Assembly (NCBI GenBank): GCA_944325885.1
Contig: CALVBT010000004.1
Location: 1-64,000, forward strand
DNA: 64,000 nt
Reading direction: 5' to 3'
Source: Candidatus Gastranaerophilales bacterium
GTDB taxonomy: Bacteria; Cyanobacteriota; Vampirovibrionia; Gastranaerophilales; Gastranaerophilaceae
Below are positions 55,326 through 62,847 of the stretch, piece by piece (the first letter of the stretch is position 1; each line of letters opens with the position of its first letter). The notes under the pieces are model-generated. The model was not told the DNA's origin. It saw nothing but the letters and a program-made list of their open reading frames with translations, and did no database searches. The position numbers were made by a program, and so were the translations under genes.

Positions 55326-55824
55326 GATAAACAAAAGTAGTTTTGAATTAAACAAACTCATTACAACAAGCAGAATGTTTTCAAAGGTTAAGCTTTCAAC
55401 ATCAGCTAAGCTTGTATTGAGATGTATTGTTGACTTTTGGAATAATAAACTTGGTTATGCTTATCCTACACAAAGGACAATATCGGAATGTACTGGGTTA
55501 AGTAATGTTTCTGTTTTTCAGGCTATCAAGGAACTTGAGAGAAGTGGATTTATAAAAAAGAATAAAAAATATAAACGTTTAAGGTATGAAGTTACTCTAA
55601 AATTGTGTTGTCACTTAAGTATAGGTAGGAATAATTCTTACGCACAAACAGTAGAAGAATTACAGAATAATATGGAAGAAACTGCCGATAATAATATATT
55701 AATAAATAAAGAAAATAACGAGGATGTAAAAAAAGAAGTAGCAGGCATAATCATTAAAAATTTAGGTAGTAATCCTATTTTTAAACATAAAATAGAAGAA
55801 TTAAAAGAAATAATAAAACAATAA
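55306..55824 (+). CDS. Winged-helix replication/regulatory protein (HTH_36-like)
   Basis: This 172-aa protein has a winged helix in residues 25-95 (LSTSAKLVLRCIVDFW, GYAYPTQRTISECTGLS, AIKELERSGFIKK), like the N-terminal domain of plasmid and phage replication initiators. The C-terminal half is polar and helical. It overlaps the preceding gene by 20 bp. ATG 55306 is preferred over the adjacent TTG 55303. Confidence 0.68.
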   Translation: MRKSEFKINKSSFELNKLITTSRMFSKVKLSTSAKLVLRCIVDFWNNKLGYAYPTQRTISECTGLSNVSVFQAIKELERSGFIKKNKKYKRLRYEVTLKLCCHLSIGRNNSYAQTVEELQNNMEETADNNILINKENNEDVKKEVAGIIIKNLGSNPIFKHKIEELKEIIKQ

Positions 55825-55950
55825 AAAAGGTCCAAAAAATATTGAGTTTTTATTTTTCATTACTTATAATAATATTATTTCATTAATTTAATATTTATGT
55901 AAATATTCTTTAATATATAAGCAATTATAGACTTTAATCTTTCATTTATA

Positions 55951-55981
55951 TGTCGTATAATTGTAAATATAAGTGTCGTAT
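55951..55981 (+). promoter_or_regulatory. Promoter and direct repeat before the AbiE operon
   Basis: TGTCGTAT occurs at 55951-55958 and 55974-55981. TATAAT (55956-55961) overlaps the first copy. This suggests an autorepressed promoter for the antitoxin gene. Confidence 0.5.
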
Positions 55982-55999
55982 TTTTGTAGAAAATTAGTT

Positions 56000-56437
56000 A
56001 TGATTATTTCTCCAACATTAGAAAAGAAAATACAATACAGAATTAAGAAGTCAAAGGCTTCTGTTTTTATGCTGAAAGATTTTCTTGATTTATCAGACAG
56101 GGATCAAATAATCAGGGCATTAAGAAAATTAATTAAAAAAAATTTAATAATAAAAACAGGTAAAGGGGTCTATGTTAAAGCAAGGATTTCTCAATTTAGC
56201 GGAGAAATTATTCCTGTTATTAATATTACAGAAATTGCAAAAATAGTCGCTCAAAAAACGAACAACACTGTTATCCCTAACAAGTATGAGATGTGGTATA
56301 ATGAAGGGAAATCCACACAGATACCTACTGGACGTATTGTTGCTGTAGTTGGAAGAATTAACCGTAAAATTGGATTTAATGATAATTTTGTAACTTATGA
56401 ACAGGTTAGAAATACAGAAAAATATTACAGAAATTAG
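56000..56437 (+). CDS. DUF6088/AbiEi-type antitoxin
   Basis: This 145-aa protein has an N-terminal winged helix (ASVFMLKDFLDLSDRDQIIR, KLIKKNLIIKTGKGVYVKAR) typical of AbiEi-like antitoxins of the DUF6088 group. It overlaps the toxin gene by 41 bp. Start ATG 56000 has a weak ribosome binding site. Confidence 0.75.
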   Translation: MIISPTLEKKIQYRIKKSKASVFMLKDFLDLSDRDQIIRALRKLIKKNLIIKTGKGVYVKARISQFSGEIIPVINITEIAKIVAQKTNNTVIPNKYEMWYNEGKSTQIPTGRIVAVVGRINRKIGFNDNFVTYEQVRNTEKYYRN

Positions 56438-57320
56438 TGATTTTTCAAATGAATTTGGCATAGACCCTCAATTTATTGAAAAAGATATTTATGTTGTTCT
56501 TGTTTTAGACTATCTTTCTAAAATTAATTATCCTGATATTGAAATAATATTTTCGGGTGGAACCTGTTTGTCTAAAGCTTACAAAAAAATTAAAAGATTT
56601 TCGGAAGATATAGATTTTAGGTTACATACAAAAGTAGAGTTTAACCGTACAAAAAGAAAAGATTTTTTTGAATATATTTTGGATGAAATAAAAAATATTG
56701 AGTTTTTAACTGTATGTGACTCAACAATAGTAAAAGCAAATGAAAATAAATTTTTAAGTCTTGAACTGAAATACAAAAAATACTTTCATCAGCATTCATC
56801 ATTACGCCCAAATATAAAATTGGAATTTACTTTTGAAAATTTAATAATACCTTATGAAACACATAAAATAAAAACTCTAATGGGTGAATATTCTTTTGAT
56901 TATCCCGAAACAGAAATAAAATGTATTAATTATAATGAAGTGCTTGCAAACAAATTTAGTGCTTTGATGTGGAGAGTCCAAGCAAGAAAAAGAGAGGCTG
57001 AAATATATAGCAGTAAAAATGACCCGACAATCATAAGACACCTGTATGATATTTCTGTTATGTGTAATGATTTAAATAAAAAGATATTTTTAAAATGTTT
57101 AGAAATTTCTTTTGTTAATGATAAAGGTAGAGGTTCTGTCACTACAGACTTGTCTTTAAAAGATTTTGCATTAAATACTTATAAAAAGTTAAAGTCGGAT
57201 AGACTTTATATGAAAGAATATACTGACTATGTACAGGCATTATCTTATGCAAAAGACAGTGAAAAAATGGATTTTGAAACAGCACTTGAAAATTTTAAAA
57301 ATTTAATTAATACCATTTGA
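56397..57320 (+). CDS. abiEii: AbiEii/AbiGii-family nucleotidyltransferase toxin
   Basis: This 307-aa protein has the nucleotidyltransferase signature IIFSGGTCLSKAY and FSEDIDFRLH near residues 48-75 and a helical C-terminus. It is the toxin of a canonical antitoxin-toxin operon, in contrast to the convergent pair at 12609-14363. It overlaps the convergent integrase gene by 18 bp. Confidence 0.85.
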   Translation: MNRLEIQKNITEISDFSNEFGIDPQFIEKDIYVVLVLDYLSKINYPDIEIIFSGGTCLSKAYKKIKRFSEDIDFRLHTKVEFNRTKRKDFFEYILDEIKNIEFLTVCDSTIVKANENKFLSLELKYKKYFHQHSSLRPNIKLEFTFENLIIPYETHKIKTLMGEYSFDYPETEIKCINYNEVLANKFSALMWRVQARKREAEIYSSKNDPTIIRHLYDISVMCNDLNKKIFLKCLEISFVNDKGRGSVTTDLSLKDFALNTYKKLKSDRLYMKEYTDYVQALSYAKDSEKMDFETALENFKNLINTI

Positions 57321-58391
57321 ATTATTTTCTCCAAACTGTTTACTACACATACGTTCAAGAATACTGGCAGTATGTTTTGGGGTTAAATGAGAGTATCGTT
57401 TTGTCATTGCGAGTGTTTTGTGTCCCAAAACTTCCGCTATATCCAATAAACTGGCTCCATTCATCGCAAGATAACTCGCTGCAGTGTGTCTTAAATCATG
57501 AAAACGAAAATCCTCAAGCTGTGCTTCTTTAAGCACCTTTTCCCAAAACCACTGTAAATCCATTATCCTGTCGTCTTTTGTTGCAAATACATATGTTGTA
57601 TTTGGAAGTCGTCTTTGATAAAAATCTTTCAAAAGTTCATAACAGTATTTTGGTATGGGCACACCTCTGTCTTCTCCATTTTTTGTATCAAGAAAATAAA
57701 ACATTTTATTTTCAAAATCAACATTTGACCATTTCAGACCCATTATCTCACCACGTCTTGCACCTATTGATATTGCGATTATTACAAGCAGGTATAAATA
57801 ATCGTTTCCACAGTTTTTACAGGCAGTAAACAGTCTTTCCCTTTCTTCTTTTGAAAGAAATCTTACACGACCTTTTGGTTCTTTTAACTTTTTTACTTTA
57901 AAAACAGGATTTTCATCTAACCACTCCCACTCGTTAACAGCTGTTGACATAGCGACGGATAAACTTCCCAAAAAATAATTCACTGTTTTGGCACTTCTTT
58001 TTTTACCTGCTCTGCTTCCTCTGCAAGGTTCACTTGCGATTTTATCTCTGCATTCGGCAAGGACTTTGGTTGTAATATTTGACAGAAGAGTATAACCTAA
58101 ATTTTCTTTCCACCATAAAAGATGAGTTTCTAATTTTTTACGGTCTTTTTCTCTTTTGGGTAACTCATATTCAATATAACGGTCAATTAATTCAGCCAGT
58201 GTGTGTTTACGTGCCTCATTGTCTTTTATATAAAGTCCTCTTCGCATTTGTGCCTCAAGTTCTTCTGCCCAAGTTTTAGCGTCTGTTTTACGGTCAAAAG
58301 TACGACTGGTATGAGGATAACCTTTTATTCTTATATACGCTACGTATTTTTTCTTTCCTGTTTTGGTTGTATGTTCTTTATATTGTGCCAT
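57303..58391 (-). CDS. int: Tyrosine integrase of the tRNA-Glu island
   Basis: This 362-aa recombinase has an arm-binding N-terminal domain (about 1-55), a core-binding domain (60-165) and a catalytic domain with Arg213 (GARRGE), His298-Leu-Arg-His302, His324 (LGH) and nucleophile Tyr333 (RYSHL). It lies 0.7 kb from attR and reads into the island. It is responsible for integration at tRNA-Glu. AGGAG is upstream of ATG 58391. Confidence 0.95.
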   Translation of the reverse strand: MAQYKEHTTKTGKKKYVAYIRIKGYPHTSRTFDRKTDAKTWAEELEAQMRRGLYIKDNEARKHTLAELIDRYIEYELPKREKDRKKLETHLLWWKENLGYTLLSNITTKVLAECRDKIASEPCRGSRAGKKRSAKTVNYFLGSLSVAMSTAVNEWEWLDENPVFKVKKLKEPKGRVRFLSKEERERLFTACKNCGNDYLYLLVIIAISIGARRGEIMGLKWSNVDFENKMFYFLDTKNGEDRGVPIPKYCYELLKDFYQRRLPNTTYVFATKDDRIMDLQWFWEKVLKEAQLEDFRFHDLRHTAASYLAMNGASLLDIAEVLGHKTLAMTKRYSHLTPKHTASILERMCSKQFGENNSNGIN

Positions 58392-58572
58392 TTTTGTCTC
58401 CTTTTAAGTTTTAAAATTATAAAATCTCAAAAGGCGGTAAATCAAGCCAGCATTGTGTTTTAGTGTTAGGATTGATTAAATTTTGTTGAAAATTATTCTG
58501 TTGTTTTTATTATAGTTATGAATTTGTTTACAAATGTTTAAAATCATCAATAGATAATATACAATGATTTTT

Positions 58573-58896
58573 ATGCAAGAAATAGTACAAGACGTAATTA
58601 CAGCTTTAAAAACCTCCTTTAATTCATCATTCGATGATTTTGAAGGTATGTATTTATACGGTTCTCAAGCAAGAGGAGATTTTAACAAGGACAGCGACAT
58701 TGATATAGTTGCTGTTTTTAAGGAAGAAAATAAAGAAAAACGCCGTTTGATATGACGTATTGTTTCTAGGGTTGAATATGATTTTGATGTAAGTATAGAT
58801 TTACACCCGATGACAAAAGAAAGTTTGGAGAAAAATACAGTTTTTCATAATCAGGTGGTAGAAAATGGAATATTCTTCGATGTAGAAAATCTATAA
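58573..58896 (+). pseudogene. Broken MNT nucleotidyltransferase, copy inside the island
   Basis: It is nearly identical in the reading frame to the intact gene at 59181, including GSQARGDFNKDSDIDI, but TGA at 58753-58755 replaces the Trp codon (TGG) of the intact copy. The frame continues to 58896 without a HEPN gene following. Its upstream 30 bp also resemble the intact copy's promoter. Confidence 0.9.
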
Positions 58897-59072
58897 TTTA
58901 TTTTAAATAAATTTTTTCCCAATCCTGTCCCACTTTTTTTCAAAAAATGCGAAAAATTAAGAAAAATCCCGAAAAATAAAAAATTTTAAAAAACATAAAT
59001 TTTCAAGCTATTACTGGTTTTAGCTTGTTGTATATTGATGTGGATTGTTCGCTTTTTTTATTGAATTCCGCT

Positions 59073-59098
59073 TTCAAATCCCCTTGGGAGTACCATTT
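59073..59098 (+). repeat. attR of the tRNA-Glu island
   Basis: Identical to 43401-43426: tRNA-Glu 3' end from the T loop through CCA plus TTT. No other part of the tRNA is present here. The preceding 176 bp (58897-59072) hold no gene. Confidence 0.92.
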
Positions 59099-59107
59099 TT
59101 TAAGATT

Positions 59108-59135
59108 AAAAAAGAGCCTTTCGGCTCTTTTTTTT
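59108..59135 (+). terminator. Terminator next to attR
   Basis: The stem AAAAAAGAGCC/GGCTCTTTTTT has a TTTC loop and T run. Confidence 0.85.
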
Positions 59136-59145
59136 ATTGCTTATA

Positions 59146-59174
59146 TTTAAAATCTTTAACAAATAATGTATAAT
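59146..59174 (+). promoter_or_regulatory. Promoter of MNT-HEPN, possibly leaderless
   Basis: TTTAAA (59146-59151) and TATAAT (59169-59174) are 17 bp apart. The start codon at 59181 is only 6 nt after the -10 box, so the mRNA would begin at or near the AUG. Confidence 0.7.
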
Positions 59175-59180
59175 AGATTT

Positions 59181-59498
59181 ATGCAAGAAATAGTACAAAA
59201 CGTAATTACAGCTTTAAAAACAGCCTTTAATTCATCATTTGATGATTTTGAGGGAATGTATTTGTACGGTTCTCAAGCAAGAGGAGATTTTAATAAAGAC
59301 AGTGACATTGATATAGTTGCTGTTTTTAAGGAAGAAAATAAAGAAAAACGCCGTTTGATATGGCGGATTGTTTCTAAAATCGAGTATGATTTTGATGTAA
59401 GTATAGATTTACACCCGATGACAAAAGAAAGTTTGGAGAAAAATACTGTTTTTCATAATCAGGTTGTAGAAAAAGGGTTGTTCTATGACGCTGCATAA
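59181..59498 (+). CDS. mntA: MNT-type nucleotidyltransferase antitoxin
   Basis: This 105-aa minimal nucleotidyltransferase has GSxxRGD and DxD motifs (GSQARGDFNKDSDIDI, 30-45). In MNT-HEPN modules it inactivates the HEPN RNase by AMPylation. ATG 59181 is chosen because the -10 box overlaps the upstream ATG 59166. It overlaps the HEPN gene by 14 bp. Confidence 0.88.
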   Translation: MQEIVQNVITALKTAFNSSFDDFEGMYLYGSQARGDFNKDSDIDIVAVFKEENKEKRRLIWRIVSKIEYDFDVSIDLHPMTKESLEKNTVFHNQVVEKGLFYDAA

Positions 59499-59877
59499 AG
59501 AAGATTTAATAAAAATTGCGGTTGAAAAATCCAATCAAGCTATAAAATCAGCTAAGGATAATATTGAAAACAACAACCTTGAAACAGCACAGAATAGAAT
59601 TTACTATGCATTATTTTATATAGTTACGGCTCTTGCATATAAAAATGATTTTATCACCTCAAAACACAGTCAGCTAAAAGGTTGGTTTAATAAAAAATTT
59701 ATATACGAGGACAAGGTTTTTGAACCTGAAATGATAGAAATTTATAATGAATTATATCAATTTAGACAAAAGAGTGATTATGACCTTGGTTATACCCCTG
59801 ATATTGAAACAGTACAAGAGTCCTTGACTGATGTCACAAAGTTTGTTGAAAAAGTGAAGAAAGAAATAGTTAAATAA
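59485..59877 (+). CDS. hepT: HEPN-domain (UPF0332-like) toxin
   Basis: This 130-aa helical protein has the HEPN helix pair (ETAQNRIYYALFYIVTALAY, then SKHSQLKGWFNKKFI) and a later YQFRQKSDYDLGY stretch typical of this RNase-type fold. It forms a toxin-antitoxin pair with the upstream MNT gene. Confidence 0.85.
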   Translation: MTLHKEDLIKIAVEKSNQAIKSAKDNIENNNLETAQNRIYYALFYIVTALAYKNDFITSKHSQLKGWFNKKFIYEDKVFEPEMIEIYNELYQFRQKSDYDLGYTPDIETVQESLTDVTKFVEKVKKEIVK

Positions 59878-59896
59878 AAAAATTTTATTTCAAAAA

Positions 59897-60889
59897 CTAA
59901 ACCGGCTGCAGATCTTTTTGCCAGAGTCTTTTTGCTGTGTCATAAATATTCTGCGCCGTATAATTTGAATCAACAATTATTGTATTAGGATACAAATCCA
60001 CACAAGGCCCCCATGTTGCAGCCATAAACGGTCGATAAAACATACAGACTGTAGGACATCCTGTTGCATAAGCCAGATGCATTGTACCCGTATCTATTGT
60101 TATTATAGCTTTACAAATTTTCATGACATTAGCCAGCTGATAGATTGTCGTTTTGTTGGTTAAATCTACAAAATTTGTACAGCCGTATTTTTTCAATTCT
60201 TCTGCATAGTTTTTTGTATCATCGCCAGCACCAAAATAAAAAACGATTTTGCCGTCTTCATTTATTCTGTTTATCAACTCGACAGCTGTTTCGACAGGCA
60301 TGTAGTTTTCTTTGTGTTTTCCCACAGTACAAAGCCCTACTATTTCTTTATCCTTATATTGAGACAAAAGCTTTTGTGTAAGTTCTTCTTGATCCGGATT
60401 TGTCAAATATTTTATCGGCAGTATTTCAGGCGGTCTGTCAGTAAGAACCGATATCATGTTAGCAGTGCTGTCTTTCATCTGCTTGTAATTTTCTTTAAAA
60501 TAGCACACATCCGTTAATAAAAACTTAAAATTGCTGTTTCTACCGGCAATACGTCTTTTTGCTCCCAAAAGATAAGAAAGCAAAATCCCTCTGTCATTGT
60601 CATAACAAATAAATGATGCAAAAATTTTCCCTCTGTAAGGACAGGAAAACGCAAATTTTAACAAACCTAAAAATCCGCTGTGGCTGCCTCTTTTGTCCAG
60701 ACACAGGACTTCGTCCACACAATATTGATATTTTGCAGCTTCGTAAAACGGTTTGTTAACAACAAAAACAATCTTTGAATCAGGATAATTAAGTTTAATA
60801 TTCTGACACAGTGCATTTGTAACAAGAACATCGCCAAAATACGAAAGATTTATTACCAGAAAAATTTTCTGCTCTTTATTGTTTTGCAT
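59897..60889 (-). CDS. Glycosyltransferase family 9 (heptosyltransferase-like)
   Basis: This 330-aa GT-B enzyme begins VINLSYFGDVLVTNALCQN and has VGLCTVGKHKENYMPVE and ITIDTGTMHLAYATGCPTVC in the donor-binding half, as in GT9 heptosyltransferases of LPS core synthesis. ATG 60889; monocistronic. Confidence 0.9.
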   Translation of the reverse strand: MQNNKEQKIFLVINLSYFGDVLVTNALCQNIKLNYPDSKIVFVVNKPFYEAAKYQYCVDEVLCLDKRGSHSGFLGLLKFAFSCPYRGKIFASFICYDNDRGILLSYLLGAKRRIAGRNSNFKFLLTDVCYFKENYKQMKDSTANMISVLTDRPPEILPIKYLTNPDQEELTQKLLSQYKDKEIVGLCTVGKHKENYMPVETAVELINRINEDGKIVFYFGAGDDTKNYAEELKKYGCTNFVDLTNKTTIYQLANVMKICKAIITIDTGTMHLAYATGCPTVCMFYRPFMAATWGPCVDLYPNTIIVDSNYTAQNIYDTAKRLWQKDLQPV

Positions 60890-60984
60890 TATTTAACTAC
60901 CCTGAAAAAATATTTATGTTTTGAAACTTATTCTATAATATTGTATGATAAATAAGATTTTTTTAAAAGAAAAGGGGTATAAAA

Positions 60985-61386
60985 ATGAAAATCGCCGTTA
61001 CTTATGATGACAATGCAGAAGTTTTTCAGCATTTTGGCCACACAGAACAGTTTAAAATTTACGAAGTTGAAGACAATAAAATAGTTAACTCCAGAATTTT
61101 AACCTCAAACGGAGAAGGTCATAGCGCACTGGCAAACCTTCTTGAAAACGAAAATGTAGACAAAATTGTCTGCGGAGGGATAGGCGGATGTGCAGTAAGA
61201 GCCTTGAATGAAGCAGGCATCGAAATTTTTGCAGGGATTTCCGGCAATGCGGACAAAGCAGTAGAAGATTTATTGAGCGGAAACCTTGTCCAAACTTCAG
61301 AGGCAAACTGCTCACATCACCACGGCGACCACTCTCACGGGCATCACCATGGCGAAGGCCATTCCTGCGGACACAGCTGCCACTAA
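60985..61386 (+). CDS. NifX/NafY-type cofactor-binding protein with His-rich tail
   Basis: This 133-aa protein has the NifB/NifX/NafY fold (VTYDDNAEVFQHFGHTEQFK, GIGGCAVRALNEAGIEIFAG). The C-terminal tail is rich in His and Cys (about 111-133, GHHHGEGHSCGHSCH) and probably binds metal. No nif genes are near. AAAGGGG is upstream. Confidence 0.85.
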   Translation: MKIAVTYDDNAEVFQHFGHTEQFKIYEVEDNKIVNSRILTSNGEGHSALANLLENENVDKIVCGGIGGCAVRALNEAGIEIFAGISGNADKAVEDLLSGNLVQTSEANCSHHHGDHSHGHHHGEGHSCGHSCH

Positions 61387-61554
61387 TATGTGTAAGGCGG
61401 CCTCGCTTGTACCTACGGAAGTGACCCCATGCACTTGTTGCCTGTGCCTAACTTTTTTATAATGAATGGACTTAATTAATGCACAGGTTCTACAAGTAGT
61501 CGGAGTCAGTTGACTATATGAAATAAGTTTAGATAGTTTGAGGAGTTATAAAAA
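61387..61554. repeat. Intergenic region with inverted repeats
   Basis: It contains arms CCTGTGC (61441-61447) and GCACAGG (61481-61487) plus ACTTGT/ACAAGT. At 61499-61523 it has the reverse complement of the 25-bp repeat at 21373-21397. A GAGGAG-type ribosome site (61540-61545) serves the next gene. Confidence 0.7.
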
Positions 61555-62706
61555 ATGAAAGATAAAAGTTTTTTGATGATACCTGGGCCGACACCCGTAC
61601 CGGAAAGCGTTTTGCTGGCAATGGCAAAACACCCTATAGGACACAGAAGCAGCGAATTTTCTGCAATACTTGAAGAAACTTACGCAGATTTAAAATGGCT
61701 GTTTCAAACCCAAAATGATGTATTTATCTATACTTCGAGCGGAACAGGAGCAATGGAAGCAGCTCTGTCAAACCTTGTAAATGAAGGGGACAAGGTACTT
61801 TCTCTTGTCATAGGAAACTTTGGCAACCGCTGGGCAAAAATAGCAGCCTCGCTGGGTGCGGATGTAGAAAAAATTGAAGTCCCCGCCGGTCAGGCAATTG
61901 ACCCTGCAGCACTGAAACAAAGACTTGAGGCCGATGTTAACAAAGAAATTAAAATCGTTACACTTACCCATAACGAAACAGCAACAGGTGTAACAAATCC
62001 GCTGAAAGAACTCGTGGCATTGATAAAAGAACACGGAGCCGTATCAGTAGTGGATGGTGTAACCTCAGTCGGCGCAATAGAATGCAAAATGGATGAATGG
62101 GGCATTGATGTACTTATTTCAGGTTCACAAAAAGGCTTTATGATTCCGCCGGGGCTGGCATTTCTTGCAGCGAGCGAAAAAGCCTTTAAAATGCATGAGC
62201 AATGCAAACATCCTTCTTTCTACTTTGATTGGAGTGCTTACAGAAAATCTGTAAGAGCGAATTCAACGCCGTATACACCAGCTGTGAACCTTATTGTTGC
62301 ATTGAACGAAGCTTTAAAAATGATGAAAAAAGACGGACTGGAAAATATCCTTGCCCGCCACGAAAAACATGCAAAAGCTCTGCGTGCTGCGATAAAAGCT
62401 ATCGGGCTAAAACTCATGGTCGAAGATGACAAAATTGCCTCAAATGCAATAACTTCCGTTTTCCCGCCCGAGGGAATTTCTGTTCCGGATATCAGAAGCA
62501 CTTTGAAAAAAGATTTTGATATCGTTGTTGCAAACGGCCAAAATGAACTCAAGGACAAAATCTTTAGAATGGGTACACTGGGCTTTGTCTGCGACAGAGA
62601 TGTTCTGGCTGCAGTTGCTTCACTCGAGGCAAGTCTTTACAAACTGGGATACAAATTTGAATTGGGCTGCGGTGTCAAAGCTGCTGTTGAACAAATGTAT
62701 TCTTAA
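61555..62706 (+). CDS. Class V aminotransferase (serine-pyruvate/alanine-glyoxylate type)
   Basis: This 383-aa PLP enzyme has the N-terminal PGPTPVPESVLLAM and GHRSSEF motifs, SSGTGAMEA, and PLP-lysine Lys193 in SGSQKGFM. It belongs to the family also annotated as the soluble hydrogenase small subunit in cyanobacteria. It transfers an amino group between serine or alanine and pyruvate or glyoxylate. Confidence 0.92.
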   Translation: MKDKSFLMIPGPTPVPESVLLAMAKHPIGHRSSEFSAILEETYADLKWLFQTQNDVFIYTSSGTGAMEAALSNLVNEGDKVLSLVIGNFGNRWAKIAASLGADVEKIEVPAGQAIDPAALKQRLEADVNKEIKIVTLTHNETATGVTNPLKELVALIKEHGAVSVVDGVTSVGAIECKMDEWGIDVLISGSQKGFMIPPGLAFLAASEKAFKMHEQCKHPSFYFDWSAYRKSVRANSTPYTPAVNLIVALNEALKMMKKDGLENILARHEKHAKALRAAIKAIGLKLMVEDDKIASNAITSVFPPEGISVPDIRSTLKKDFDIVVANGQNELKDKIFRMGTLGFVCDRDVLAAVASLEASLYKLGYKFELGCGVKAAVEQMYS

Positions 62707-62727
62707 AAAAGTTTAAAAAGAATAATT

Positions 62728-62753
62728 AAAAAGCGGGCAAAACCCGCTTTTTT
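62728..62753 (+). terminator. Terminator of the aminotransferase gene
   Basis: The stem AAAAGCGGG/CCCGCTTTT has a CAAAA-type loop and six T. Confidence 0.88.
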
Positions 62754-62847
62754 CTTACAAAAAAAGAAATCAGCAGCCTATAAAAACAGCAAAAAAAATT
62801 TTTTTTGAACTTATAATAAAGTGTAATAAAACAATTTTTTGCAAAAA

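Larger units (their letters stand above)
43401..59098. mobile_element. Integrative element in tRNA-Glu, satellite-like, 15.7 kb
   Basis: A perfect 26-bp repeat of the tRNA-Glu 3' end bounds the element, with a tyrosine integrase reading inward from near attR. It contains an excisionase-like gene, Rep-like and DUF3987-like genes, XRE regulator, resolvase, PARIS-like and AbiE defence modules and an envelope cluster. No structural phage genes, relaxase or type IV secretion genes are present. That fits a phage satellite or an integrative element mobilised by others. Confidence 0.88.
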
